A program made the position numbers and the translations under genes. This document shows, one piece after another, positions 38,011 through 47,524 of a stretch of 64,000 bases of DNA; the first letter of the stretch is position 1; the number at the start of each line of letters is the position of its first letter. This DNA is from CAZMSD01 sp964568855 (GTDB lineage: Bacteria > CAIWAD01): the NCBI GenBank assembly GCA_964568855.1, contig CAZMSD010000018.1, positions 9,565 through 73,564 on the forward strand. Direction: 5' to 3'. Below the pieces are notes generated by a model. It ran no database searches. It saw nothing but the letters and a program-made list of their open reading frames with translations, and was not told the origin of the DNA.

Positions 38011-38025
38011 CCAAAGGGCATCCTC

Positions 38026-38652
38026 ATGAAAACTATGGTCTATGTGGATGCCTTCAGCCTGTATTACGGTGCAGTAAAGGGTACCCCTTACAGGTGGCTC
38101 GACTTGGCTGCCCTTTGTCGAATCCTGTTGCATCCAACAAACATCATCACCGGCATCAGATACTTCACGGCCAAAGTTCAACCTCGTCCTGGTGACCCCC
38201 ATCAGCCGACTCGCCAACAGCACTATCTGCGCGCATTGAAGACAATCCCCGGCCTCCAAATCGTTTATGGCCACTATTTATCGCACGTTATCTGGATGCC
38301 ATTGGCATACCCTGCACCAGAACAGAAGCCGTATGTTCAAGTCATCAAGACCGAAGAGAAAGGTTCCGACGTCAACCTTACATCCCATCTCTTGGTTGAC
38401 GCCGTTGATAACGTCTTCGATTGCGCCGTAATAATTAGCGGCGATTCGGATCTGAAAACACCCGTCCAGCTTGTACAAAGTCGCATTCAGAAGACGGTCG
38501 GGGTGCTGAATCCACAGAAGACCCCATGTAAAGCTCTGCAGTGTACGGCCCGCTTCTACAAACATATTCGTGAGACCGCACTAGCGGCCAGTCAATTCTC
38601 ACCTGTCCTGACCGACTCGCATAGTACCTTCCACAAGCCACTGTCATGGTAG
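38026..38652 (+). CDS. NYN-domain protein, putative nuclease
   Basis: A 208-residue protein of the NYN (PIN-like) fold, a group that often cleaves RNA. The acidic residues expected at the active site are visible: D8 in MVYVDAFSLYYG, the E-x3-SDVNL segment, and D140 and D142 in ISGDSDLKTPV. AAAGGG 7 nt ahead of the ATG supports this start. It precedes the DNA methylase gene by 4 bp and so belongs to the island transcript. It may be an RNA-targeting effector of the defence locus; substrate is unproven. Confidence 0.82.
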   Translation: MKTMVYVDAFSLYYGAVKGTPYRWLDLAALCRILLHPTNIITGIRYFTAKVQPRPGDPHQPTRQQHYLRALKTIPGLQIVYGHYLSHVIWMPLAYPAPEQKPYVQVIKTEEKGSDVNLTSHLLVDAVDNVFDCAVIISGDSDLKTPVQLVQSRIQKTVGVLNPQKTPCKALQCTARFYKHIRETALAASQFSPVLTDSHSTFHKPLSW

Positions 38653-38656
38653 GAAA

Positions 38657-41600
38657 ATGAGCAACAAACCCCGACTAATCGAACACGCCTTCCCGCTGAA
38701 GCAGACGTCGTTGACCTCGGTGCATGAGAAGAACGTGCGGCATGGGCATATCTCGACGCTGCACATCTGGCCCGCCCGCCGGCCGCTGGCGGCTTGCCGG
38801 GCGGCGCTGCTGGCAACACTGCTGCCTGATCCGGGGACACCGGAGAAGCGCCTGGAGCTCTGCGAGCGCATCGGCGGCAAGGTTGTTACGAAGATCGAGC
38901 GCAAGAAGATGCCCAACGGTAAGATGGTCGAACGGGACAAGGAGGAGGTCGAGGGCGGTATCCTGAGCTGGATCGGTACGGAACCCAAGTCGGGAGGCAA
39001 GAAGAAGATTCTAGAACACCGGGCTGCGGTCGAGCACCGGGAGAATGAACTGCAGTGGTTCCGCGACGAGATCCGCAAGGCCAACGGGGGACGAGTACCC
39101 CGTGTCCTCGACCCTTTTGCCGGAGGCGGGGCCATTCCGCTAGAGGCGATGAGGCTTGGCTGCGAAGCCACGGCCGTCGACATCAACCCGGTCGCCTGGT
39201 TCATCCTCAAGTGCACCCTTGAGTACCCGCAGAAGCTGGCGGGAAAAACGCACCCGCTACCGGATTTCATCCTCGAGGACGAGGAGTTCATGGCCGATTT
39301 CTACAAGGCTCATCCACACCTTGTCGGCCGAACGAAGAAGACCAAGAAGCAGGTCGAGGACGAAAAGAGCATGCTACCCGGCTTCGTGAAGCCTGACTCC
39401 GGACGCACGCCAAAGGCCGATCTCGCCTGGCATGTGCGGGCCTGGGGGCATTGGGTGCTGAACGAAGCGCGAAAGGAGCTCGCGCCGTTCTACCCGACCT
39501 ATGCCGACTTCGAGCCGCTCAACCTGAAGAACCCGAAGCCCTACGAAACGCTGGAGATGCGCCTGGTACCGCTCAAGGACGATGGGACGCCTGACATCGA
39601 CGCGCTCAATGCGGAGTTCTCTGAGGCGTACATGGCCGACAAGCGGAACCCACGCTGGGTGGCAAAGCCGACCGTGGCCTACCTCTGGGCGCGTACCGTG
39701 ACCTGCAAGAACTGCCGCGCCACTTTACCGCTGCTCAAGACTCGATGGCTTTGCAGGAAAACGAACAAGCGCGTCCTCTTGACTATGGAACCGAAGGCTG
39801 ACGGAACGGGTGTGAACTTCGGCATCGATGCCGATGTGCCGGTGCAAGGCGGGAACGCCGCCCAGCGCCGCGAGCACGACAAACGCATCGGCGCGGGAAC
39901 CATGTCGCGGGCCGGTGCGCAGTGCCCCTTCTGCTCGGCTATCATGACCATGGAAGATATCCGCCTCGAGGGCAAAACCGGGCGGTTGGGCGTGGTCGCC
40001 ACCGCCGTGGTCATAGAAAGCCAGTCCAGCAAGGCCTATCGGTTACCGACGCCCCATGAAATCGACTGCGCCAGCCGGGCTGAAGCCGAACTGGAGCGAG
40101 TTTTCGCCGACATCCCGTTCGGGTTGCCGACGGAGCCGACACCCAGCGAGAACGCGCTGGGGATGCGAATCCCCAAGTACGGCTTCTCGCGCTGGCGCGA
40201 CCTGTTCACCTCGCGGCAGTTGCTGGCGCTGGGGACTTTGGTCCGGCAAATCCGGTGCGTCACTACCGCCAGCGAATCGGCTCTGCCGCCCGACTGGCGC
40301 GAGGCCGTGGCGGCCTACTTGGCAGCTGCCTTTGACAGATTCGCAAACTATATGAGTACTATCTGCATCTGGGAGCCCAATGCGGGGGAGGTGAAGCAGA
40401 CTTTCTTGAGGTTCGCTCTCCCAATAACTTGGGATTTTGCTGAAGGCAATCCACTTTCTGAGGCCGATAGGTACTTTACGGGCGGCGTATCCTGCGTGTT
40501 CCGTGTTCTTCAAACGACGCTTCCTGCAACGGCGGGGGCGCCACCCCCATCAGTTGAGCGTCAAAGCGCCACCCGACCGCAGCGTCAGAAGTGTGATGTG
40601 ATTGTTACCGATCCCCCGTATTACGATGCTATTCCATACTCAGACCTCATGGACTTTTTCCACATCTGGATACGGCGCATTGTCCATGGCACCAGACTCG
40701 ATCCATCCTCGGTCTTTGCCGCGAGCACATCGCCGAAATGGGACATTGAGGCCAACGACGGCGAACTGATCGATGATTCCAGCCGCCACGGCGGGGACGC
40801 TAGCAGGTCGAAGGCAGCCTACGAAGATGGAATGGCTCTGGCCTTTGCCTCTTGTGCAGAAAGCCTGCAGGCAGATGGTCGGCTTGTTGTAGTCTTTGCA
40901 CACAAGCACCCAGACGCTTGGGAAACTCTGGCTTCCGCGATAATGAGAGCTGGCTTTATTGTCGATGGGAGCTGGCCGATTGTGACGGAAATGCGTGGCG
41001 GAGTGCGTAACTACGGACGGGCGTCTCTTGCCTCTTCAGTCTGGCTGGTCTGCAAGAAGCGCTCCGCCACGGCCCGAGTTGGCTGGGACAACCGGGTGCT
41101 GGAGGAGATGAGGGCGAACATCACGGAGCGGCTGCGCGATTACTGGGATTCCGGCATTCGCGGCCCGGACTTCGTCTGGGCGGCGACCGGCCCGGCGCTG
41201 GAAGCCTACAGCAAACACCCGGTGGTCAAGAAAGCCAACGATCCCGGCCAGGTCATGAGTGTCGGCGAATTCCTGGTCCACGTCCGCCGCATGGTGGTGG
41301 ATTTCATCGTCGGCGAGGTCTTGACGGGCAACGGCGACGGTTCGGACATGGCAGCAGCCGATCGCATGGACGGCCCGACCGCTTACTACCTGCTGCATCG
41401 TCACGACTTCGGCCTTAATGACGCACCCGCTGGGGCCTGTATTCTCTACGCCACCGCCTGCGGCATCTCCGACCGCGACCTCGAAGCCACCTGGGATTTG
41501 ATCTCGACCAAGAGCGGCAGCACACCTGCTGCAACAGGCGAGGATTATGACGATGGCTCGGATAACGAGGGCGGCGATGCCGATTCCGGAGGCACCAATT

Positions 41601-41953
41601 CCGGCGGTCAGATGAAGCTCAAGAACTGGCTGCAGCGCAAAGGCCGGAACATGGGCTACGACGCGCCAAGCGGCCGTCCCGTCCCCCTGATCGACCGCGT
41701 TCACCGCCTCATGCAGCTCTGGCGGGCCGGGGATGTACACAAAGTCGACGACTACCTCGACGACAACGGCCTCCGCCGCCACGAGCTGTTCAAGCGCCTT
41801 GTCCAATCCCTGATCGAGCTGGCCGACCGCGGCAGCGAAGAGCGCACCCTCCTCGAGAGCCTCAGCAACCACATCGGCGCGCGCGGTGCGGTGAAGGACG
41901 ACAGGCAAGGCCGTTTCATGCTCGGGGAAGAGGAGTCATCTCACAGAGTGTGA
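38657..41953 (+). CDS. DUF1156 adenine-type DNA methyltransferase
   Basis: A 1098-residue DNA modification enzyme. The N-terminal DUF1156 region (LIEHAFPLKQTSLTSVHEKN) leads into the AdoMet motif LDPFAGGGAIPLE (about 151-163). Two CxxC pairs (CKNC and CPFC) suggest a zinc ribbon in the middle. The catalytic motif is D652-P-P-Y, typical of amino-methyltransferases that make N6-methyladenine or N4-methylcytosine. The C-terminal third is without clear motifs. This type (COG1743) is the methylase of type-3 BREX (PglXI) and of helicase-methylase-ATPase loci. It follows the NYN gene and precedes YhcG by 19 bp. Confidence 0.92.
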   Translation: MSNKPRLIEHAFPLKQTSLTSVHEKNVRHGHISTLHIWPARRPLAACRAALLATLLPDPGTPEKRLELCERIGGKVVTKIERKKMPNGKMVERDKEEVEGGILSWIGTEPKSGGKKKILEHRAAVEHRENELQWFRDEIRKANGGRVPRVLDPFAGGGAIPLEAMRLGCEATAVDINPVAWFILKCTLEYPQKLAGKTHPLPDFILEDEEFMADFYKAHPHLVGRTKKTKKQVEDEKSMLPGFVKPDSGRTPKADLAWHVRAWGHWVLNEARKELAPFYPTYADFEPLNLKNPKPYETLEMRLVPLKDDGTPDIDALNAEFSEAYMADKRNPRWVAKPTVAYLWARTVTCKNCRATLPLLKTRWLCRKTNKRVLLTMEPKADGTGVNFGIDADVPVQGGNAAQRREHDKRIGAGTMSRAGAQCPFCSAIMTMEDIRLEGKTGRLGVVATAVVIESQSSKAYRLPTPHEIDCASRAEAELERVFADIPFGLPTEPTPSENALGMRIPKYGFSRWRDLFTSRQLLALGTLVRQIRCVTTASESALPPDWREAVAAYLAAAFDRFANYMSTICIWEPNAGEVKQTFLRFALPITWDFAEGNPLSEADRYFTGGVSCVFRVLQTTLPATAGAPPPSVERQSATRPQRQKCDVIVTDPPYYDAIPYSDLMDFFHIWIRRIVHGTRLDPSSVFAASTSPKWDIEANDGELIDDSSRHGGDASRSKAAYEDGMALAFASCAESLQADGRLVVVFAHKHPDAWETLASAIMRAGFIVDGSWPIVTEMRGGVRNYGRASLASSVWLVCKKRSATARVGWDNRVLEEMRANITERLRDYWDSGIRGPDFVWAATGPALEAYSKHPVVKKANDPGQVMSVGEFLVHVRRMVVDFIVGEVLTGNGDGSDMAAADRMDGPTAYYLLHRHDFGLNDAPAGACILYATACGISDRDLEATWDLISTKSGSTPAATGEDYDDGSDNEGGDADSGGTNSGGQMKLKNWLQRKGRNMGYDAPSGRPVPLIDRVHRLMQLWRAGDVHKVDDYLDDNGLRRHELFKRLVQSLIELADRGSEERTLLESLSNHIGARGAVKDDRQGRFMLGEEESSHRV

Positions 41954-41972
41954 CGAGTCCGAAAGGGGCCCA

Positions 41973-43166
41973 ATGAGCAGGGACCAAATCAGCAAGACAC
42001 TCCCAACGGATGGCTATGGCTCACTCATCGATGGCATCGGCGATCTGCTGGAGCGGTCGCGCAGGCAGGCGGTCCGGACGGTGAACTGCCTCTTGACGGC
42101 CACGTACTGGGAGATCGGTTGCCGGATCGTCGAGTTCGAGCAGGGCGGCGAGGCGCGGGCAGACTATGGGGAGGAATTGATAGTCCGCTTGGCACGAGAC
42201 TTAAATGCAAAGCATGGACGCGGCTTCAGCAAGTCCAACCTCTTCCAAATGAGGGCGTTCTACCTGGGATGGGAGATATTCCAGACTCCGTCTGGAAAAT
42301 TGGAAATACGGGCAAGAGCGCGAACGACTTCAGCAGAATCGTCGGGTGCAATAGTCCAGACACCGTCTGGGGAATCTGCTTCTGGTCAGGTGGAATTTGG
42401 GGAGAAGGTGGCCCGGATTACGTCGGCATTCCCGCTTTCCTGGTCACACTACGTCCGCTTGATCACCGTCGAGAACCCGCACGCGCGAGCTTTCTATGAG
42501 GCAGAGGCCGTACGGGGCGGCTGGTCGGTTCGACAGCTTGACCGCCAGATCAGAGCTCAATTCTACAAGCGGACGGCGAAGTCTCAGGACCCGGAAGCCA
42601 AGCTGGCGCGTGGTCAGGCAAAGGAGTCGGAGGACACCGTGAGTCTTCGCGAGGAGATTCGCGATCCCTACCTCCTCGAATTCCTGAACCTGAAGGACGA
42701 GTACAGCGAGAGCGACCTGGAGGAGGCCATCATCCATCACCTGGAGTGGTTCCTCCTCGAATTGGGTGCCGGATTCACATTCGTGGCCAGGCAAAAGCGC
42801 ATCCGTATCGGCGACGAATGGTACCGGATCGATCTTCTGCTCTATCACCGGCGGCTCAGGTGTTTGGTGGTGATTGATCTCAAGATCGGCAAGTTCACTC
42901 ACGCGGACGCTGGGCAGATGAATCTGTATCTGAACTATGTGCGGGAACATTTGATTGAACCGGACGAGAACGAACCGGTCGGGCTCATCCTGTGCAGTGC
43001 AAAGAACGACGCCGTCGTGCATTACGCCATGGGCGGGATCAAGGCGAACGTCTTCGCCTCCCGGTACATGACCGACTTACCGGACGAGGAGACTTTGCGC
43101 AGAGAAATCCTGATCACACAGCGTGCCGTGAGAGCGCGCCTGCGGGAGGACACACGACATGGCTAA
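41973..43166 (+). CDS. DUF1016/YhcG-type PDDEXK nuclease
   Basis: A 397-residue protein of the YhcG/DUF1016 family. The N-terminal domain (about 10-90, ending RGFSKSNLFQMRAFYLGW) is helical and DNA-binding-like. A linker of about 45 residues carries two QTPSG repeats. The C-terminal nuclease core has D287 in YRIDLLLYH and D302-L-K304 in LVVIDLKIG. The gene overlaps the DUF499 gene by 8 bp. YhcG-like nucleases often occur as extra genes in restriction and BREX-like loci. The role within this island is inferred. Confidence 0.9.
   Translation: MSRDQISKTLPTDGYGSLIDGIGDLLERSRRQAVRTVNCLLTATYWEIGCRIVEFEQGGEARADYGEELIVRLARDLNAKHGRGFSKSNLFQMRAFYLGWEIFQTPSGKLEIRARARTTSAESSGAIVQTPSGESASGQVEFGEKVARITSAFPLSWSHYVRLITVENPHARAFYEAEAVRGGWSVRQLDRQIRAQFYKRTAKSQDPEAKLARGQAKESEDTVSLREEIRDPYLLEFLNLKDEYSESDLEEAIIHHLEWFLLELGAGFTFVARQKRIRIGDEWYRIDLLLYHRRLRCLVVIDLKIGKFTHADAGQMNLYLNYVREHLIEPDENEPVGLILCSAKNDAVVHYAMGGIKANVFASRYMTDLPDEETLRREILITQRAVRARLREDTRHG
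42280..42370 (+). repeat. two palindromic microrepeats in the YhcG-type linker
   Basis: CCAGAC-TCC-GTCTGG in a 7-bp-arm palindrome (42280-42296) and CCAGAC-ACC-GTCTGG (42356-42370) both encode QTPSG. They sit 60 bp apart in the linker between the two domains. Confidence 0.75.
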
Positions 43167-46100
43167 GAATCCATGGAAGAGCTGGCATGAAGTGGTCACG
43201 TTACGGGATGACTTGAAGTCCGGTGAACTGTCGCTGCGCATGTTCGCGGCGGACCTGTATGAAGTCATGATGCAGGGCGGCAAGCAGCCGGTCTACGAAG
43301 ACCCGGCACATTTCTTCGCCCTGACCTTCCCCACGTATAACTTGCGTCAGTTGGTCCGGGACGTCGTGCTTCGCGTGGCTGGGTTGAACGATAAGGCCGT
43401 GCGCCAACTCGAACTGACCTACGGCGGCGGAAAGACGCACACCTTGATCACACTCCGACACCTGGTTGACGACCCGGAGAACCTGCCGGACCTGCCTGCC
43501 GTCCATGAATTTCGAGAGACGATTGGCCAGGCACCTCCACAGGCACGGGTGGCTGGGCTGTGCTTTGACAAGCTGGATGTCGAGATCGGCATGGTAGTGC
43601 GAGATCCCCAGGGCAAGACAAGGCGGCTGGTGCAGCCCTGGAGTATCCTTGCCTGGCAGCTGGCGGGCACGGATGGATTGCGGGTGCTCACCGCCGGAGA
43701 ATCATCGGATGAGCGAGAGACCGCCCCTGCCGAGAACACCCTGACCGAACTGCTGGAACTGTCTGTCAACGAGGGATTGGGTGTACTGATTCTGATCGAT
43801 GAAGTCCTGATGTACGTCCGCGAGAAAGTCTCCGCTGATAGCAAGTGGCGCGACCGCATGGTCAACTTTTTCCAGTACTTGACGCAGGCCGCTACCAAGG
43901 TCGACCGCTGCTGCGTTGTTGCGTCCCTTCTGGCTAGCGATCCTGCAAAGAGCGACACTTTCGGACGGCAGTTGCAGGGCGAGCTGTATGACATCTTCCA
44001 GCGTCAACGTGAAGAGGCCGTCGAGCCGGTGGTCAAGGAAGACGTGGCCGAAGTCCTGCGCCGTCGGTTCTTCACGCCTGAATCCATCAGGGATAAGGAC
44101 TTATTCCGTCCCCACGTCCAAGCAGCCCTCAAGGGAGTCTCCGACATCGACGAACAGATCCGTAAGCAAGGCGGGGAGGCCGAAGATCGCGTCCTGCGAA
44201 GTTATCCCTTCCACCCGGACCTGACCGAAGTGTTTTACTCGAAATGGACTCAACTGGATCGCTTCCAGCGAGCGCGTGGTGTTCTTCGCACATTCGCTCT
44301 GGCTCTGCGTGAGGCCGAGCGCTGGGACACCAGCCCCCTTGTTGGTCCCTGTGTGTTCCTCGCCGCTCCCGACCGTGAAGGTCTCTCTGAAGCCATGCGT
44401 GAATTGGTGATCGTAGCTGACACAGAAGAGCACGAGGGGAAGAAACAGGCATGGACCGGCGTCATCGATGGCGAACTCAGCAGGGCCAGGGACATCCAGC
44501 GCGACTCGGCCGGACTTCAGTACCGGGAGATCGAGCAGGTAGTCGTGGCAGCCTTCCTGCATTCCCAGCCCATTGGCCAGAGTGCTCGCACCAGAGATCT
44601 GATGGTGCTGATCGCCCCCAGCCGTCCCGACCGCATCGAGTTGGAGAAAGGCTTGATGCGCTGGGCGCAGACCAGTTTTTGGCTGGACGACCGGTACGCC
44701 GCCGTCGAGGAGAATCAGGTGCCCGACACCTGGCGGCTGGGTAACCGCCCCAACCTGACCCAGATGCATTCCGTGGCTGCGAGCCATATCTTCGACGAGG
44801 TCGTTCGGGCACGACTGTTGGACGAGATCGGCAAGTGTAAAGCACTGACAACCGGTGCATCTGTCGCGGGCGTGCAGGTCCACCTCCTACCGACGCGGCC
44901 GAGCGACATCAAAGATGACGGTCAGTTCCACTACGGTATGCTGGGGCCAAATGCGGCCAGCGATTCGGGAAAGCCAAGTGCCGAGGCCAAGCGCTACCTG
45001 GACGAGACAACCAGCCCGGAGAAGCCTCGTGTCTACCGGAATGCCGTAATCCTCCTTGCACCGTCGCGTGATGGCTTGGAGGTCGCTTCGGCAAGGGTTC
45101 GTGACTATTTAGCGTGGGAAGAAGTGCATTCCGATCTGAGGGAACAGGAGAAAGAAGGGAACGTCGATGTCGCCCGCATGCAGACCCTGACCATCAGCAT
45201 CGACAAGGCCCGGGGACGCATTCCCGATGCCGTGAAGCAGGCCTACTGCACGGTCGTCACGGTGTCGGACAAGAACGATGTGCAGGCCTTCAAGATCAAT
45301 GTGGTCGATGATCCACACTTCACGATAATTAAGAACGACAGCCGATCCAGGATTCAGGACTCATCGATTTCCGCTGAGGCTCTCCTCCCGGCCGGTCCCT
45401 ACAATCTGTGGCGGGAGGGTGAAACGAGTCGCCGGGTCAAAGACTTGTCTGGAGCGTTTGCGCAACTACCCCACCTGCCCAAGATGCTGAAAGCCCAGGC
45501 GATAATCGACACCCTTGTCGATGGGTGTAATGCCGGTACGTTCGTTCTGAAGCTCACCCGTCCCGACGGCTCGGCCCGGACGTGGTGGTATTCCCGTCCC
45601 GACGAACCAGCGATGGCCGATCCGGCCCTCGAACTCGTTTTACCGGATGCCGCTGAGCTCGAAGAGATACGACACGATCTGCTCGAGCCCGAGCGCCTGC
45701 CCGAACTCTGGACCAGCGATACGATCGCGGTCCAAAGCGTGGTGGACTACTTCAAGGGGGGTAACGTCATCCAGATCCAGCGCAGTGGATACGCTGAGCC
45801 GCAAGCCATCCCAAAAGCCGAAGGAAATATTGTACGCGACGCTGTTACGAAGGCCGTGGAAGAAGGCGTACTGTGGTTGACCAGCGGGCCTACCAGTGTA
45901 CTTGGTGAACCTATTCCCGCAGGGATACTGACTGGTCAAGCTGTCCTTCAGCGCCCACCGGCGATGTTCGCGGCGGCTGAAATCCTGCCTGAGAATCTGC
46001 CGGATGCCTGGACGAACGATGAGACAAACGCACTGGCAGTGGCCACGGCCCTGTCGTATAAATCGGGGCACACACTACCTTGGAAGACCGTTCGGGATGT

Positions 46101-46497
46101 CATTGAAGCCTCTCTGAACGCTCGCTTCACCGAGCTGGATCCAGTCTCTGGGGATTGGCCGTGCGACTACTCAGCAGCACAGAACATCAAGATGAAGGTT
46201 TGCGGTGGAACAGGAAGTGGTGACTATTCGACAGGAGGTCAGCCAAGGGTCATCCAAGGTGCTCCGAGTGGAGAAGCGAAGACTTTGAGGGCTTCTGCTG
46301 AACTTGAAGCCAACGAAGTGCAAGACTTGGGGGATGTGATTCCTGAATTGCTGGGTATCAGAATGAAGGTAAATATCCCGTTGCGTTTCATCGTTAACGT
46401 AGAACTAGGGGACAACGAAAGAAAGCCTGATCCGGATGTTACTGCTGCTGTGAACACTATTCTGGAAAACCTGAAATCCGGATTCCAGCTTCGGTAA
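43159..46497 (+). CDS. DUF499 ATPase of the defence island
   Basis: An 1112-residue P-loop ATPase of the DUF499 family (COG1483). The Walker A is TYGGGKTHTLI with K92-T93, and Walker B is LILIDEVLMY with D214-E215. The remaining 850 residues are a long helical body typical of BrxC/PglY-like ATPases. It is the last gene of the plus-strand island and ends before the bidirectional terminator at 46542. In related loci the ATPase acts with a methylase and helicase; no PglZ, BrxA, BrxB or BrxL is in this window. Confidence 0.9.
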   Translation: MAKNPWKSWHEVVTLRDDLKSGELSLRMFAADLYEVMMQGGKQPVYEDPAHFFALTFPTYNLRQLVRDVVLRVAGLNDKAVRQLELTYGGGKTHTLITLRHLVDDPENLPDLPAVHEFRETIGQAPPQARVAGLCFDKLDVEIGMVVRDPQGKTRRLVQPWSILAWQLAGTDGLRVLTAGESSDERETAPAENTLTELLELSVNEGLGVLILIDEVLMYVREKVSADSKWRDRMVNFFQYLTQAATKVDRCCVVASLLASDPAKSDTFGRQLQGELYDIFQRQREEAVEPVVKEDVAEVLRRRFFTPESIRDKDLFRPHVQAALKGVSDIDEQIRKQGGEAEDRVLRSYPFHPDLTEVFYSKWTQLDRFQRARGVLRTFALALREAERWDTSPLVGPCVFLAAPDREGLSEAMRELVIVADTEEHEGKKQAWTGVIDGELSRARDIQRDSAGLQYREIEQVVVAAFLHSQPIGQSARTRDLMVLIAPSRPDRIELEKGLMRWAQTSFWLDDRYAAVEENQVPDTWRLGNRPNLTQMHSVAASHIFDEVVRARLLDEIGKCKALTTGASVAGVQVHLLPTRPSDIKDDGQFHYGMLGPNAASDSGKPSAEAKRYLDETTSPEKPRVYRNAVILLAPSRDGLEVASARVRDYLAWEEVHSDLREQEKEGNVDVARMQTLTISIDKARGRIPDAVKQAYCTVVTVSDKNDVQAFKINVVDDPHFTIIKNDSRSRIQDSSISAEALLPAGPYNLWREGETSRRVKDLSGAFAQLPHLPKMLKAQAIIDTLVDGCNAGTFVLKLTRPDGSARTWWYSRPDEPAMADPALELVLPDAAELEEIRHDLLEPERLPELWTSDTIAVQSVVDYFKGGNVIQIQRSGYAEPQAIPKAEGNIVRDAVTKAVEEGVLWLTSGPTSVLGEPIPAGILTGQAVLQRPPAMFAAAEILPENLPDAWTNDETNALAVATALSYKSGHTLPWKTVRDVIEASLNARFTELDPVSGDWPCDYSAAQNIKMKVCGGTGSGDYSTGGQPRVIQGAPSGEAKTLRASAELEANEVQDLGDVIPELLGIRMKVNIPLRFIVNVELGDNERKPDPDVTAAVNTILENLKSGFQLR

Positions 46498-46541
46498 TCG
46501 GCTTGTTAACGAAGTTGCAGATACTCGAGTAATACAACAGC

Positions 46542-46576
46542 AGCGGCCCGGCTGGATCAGCCGGGCCGCTTTGCAT
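46542..46576. terminator. bidirectional terminator after the defence island
   Basis: A perfect 13-bp stem AGCGGCCCGGCTG/CAGCCGGGCCGCT with a 3-nt loop (46542-46570) ends with TTTGCAT on the plus strand. It serves the DUF499 gene and the convergent lipoprotein gene. Its core is shared with two further terminators in this region. Confidence 0.8.
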
Positions 46577-46591
46577 ATCCGGTGTCGTTGT

Positions 46592-47203
46592 CTATTCGCC
46601 GCCGTTACCGCCGCCGCCGGGAGGTCCGTTGCCGACGATGTACTTCGAGAAGTGGTGTATCACACCCTGAATCCAGACGTGCATCCGGCCGTCGGGATCG
46701 AGCAGGCGCAGAATCGTGGAGGGGACTTCCTCGTAGTTGCCGTCTTCCAGATCGTATAGCAGCATGGCCTGTTCGATCATTTCCTCGTACTGGCGGCGAT
46801 CCAGGCCCTCGTACTCCGCCACGTCGTCAAGAGAGACTCTCAGGCGCACCGGCCGGGCGAACTGCAGACCTTCCGGGTCGAAATCGAAGCCGTAAGCCGG
46901 TTCGACCTCGTCGTCACCCATCCAGCGGGCGACCACTTCCACCGGTTCCTCTACTGAGTACTGCGGAGTCAGAAAGGTGAGCAGCCCCTGGCTGTAGTAG
47001 GTCGACACCTCAGGTTCCACCAGGATGAAGTGATCATCATCCGCGCGATCCGCCTTGCCGGCGGACCGGCTGGCCGTCAGGAGAGTGATTTCATCGGCGC
47101 TGAAGATTCGCGGGCCCTCGGAGTCCTTCATGCATGTATCCGAGCATCCCGTCATCAATAGAACCGCGGCCATCAGGCCGAGAAGGGGATGTAGCACCTT
47201 CAT
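46592..47203 (-). CDS. sigma-54-driven lipoprotein, paralogue 1
   Basis: A 203-residue lipoprotein with a lipobox ending at C20 (LLMTGC). It contains FDFDPEGLQFARPV, YDLEDGNYEEVPS and HFSKYIVG, a pattern I recognise from ZU5-like secreted domains, and ends in a Gly-rich tail (PPGGGGNGGE). It is paralogous to the next two genes at about half of positions by eye. The ATG is at 47203, with GAGG 6 nt upstream. A near-perfect sigma-54 promoter lies about 72 bp upstream. The function is unknown; envelope attachment is inferred from the lipobox. Confidence 0.8.
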   Translation of the reverse strand: MKVLHPLLGLMAAVLLMTGCSDTCMKDSEGPRIFSADEITLLTASRSAGKADRADDDHFILVEPEVSTYYSQGLLTFLTPQYSVEEPVEVVARWMGDDEVEPAYGFDFDPEGLQFARPVRLRVSLDDVAEYEGLDRRQYEEMIEQAMLLYDLEDGNYEEVPSTILRLLDPDGRMHVWIQGVIHHFSKYIVGNGPPGGGGNGGE

Positions 47204-47274
47204 TGCATACCTCGCTTTATTTCCCATTACACCTTTTGTGCTTGTCCTTCCGCTTGCGCGGTACGGAGCTTTAA

Positions 47275-47289
47275 GCAAGCCATGTGCCA
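47275..47289 (-). promoter_or_regulatory. sigma-54 promoter of lipoprotein 1
   Basis: Minus strand TGGCACATGGCTTGC matches the -24/-12 consensus (TGGCAC-N5-TTGC). The transcription start is expected near 47263, giving a leader of about 60 nt. The whole 47204-47524 stretch otherwise holds only this promoter and the terminator of the next gene. Confidence 0.75.
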
Positions 47290-47465
47290 AAGCTAAGCGG
47301 GGCCACGGAGCACTGATTCTATTACACATACGCTGAGGTACACTTCGAGTTGCCCAGTGTAAACCAGCAACTGCGGTTGATTTGCCCCTACCGGGCTCAG
47401 CTTCGAAGATTGGTGACTTCCACCCGGACAGAGCCATGGTCTTTGGGAAATGTTGGATGGGCGCA

Positions 47466-47500
47466 TAAAGAGAAACGGCCCGGCTGGGGTAGCCGGGCCG
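47466..47500 (-). terminator. intrinsic terminator of lipoprotein 2
   Basis: Stem CGGCCCGGCT/AGCCGGGCCG with a 5-nt loop (47476-47500) is followed on the minus strand by TTTCTCTTTAT. The stem core matches those at 46542 and 48358. Confidence 0.8.
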
Positions 47501-47524
47501 CTGGGATGGCTGTCTGTTTTCGGA

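Noticed and set aside
34210..46497. Complete BREX system
   Set aside because: The methylase, helicase and ATPase resemble BREX parts, but PglZ and the small Brx proteins are not in the window.
34000..46600. Prophage or transposon boundaries around the defence island
   Set aside because: I found no integrase, transposase, tRNA junction or flanking direct repeat on either side.
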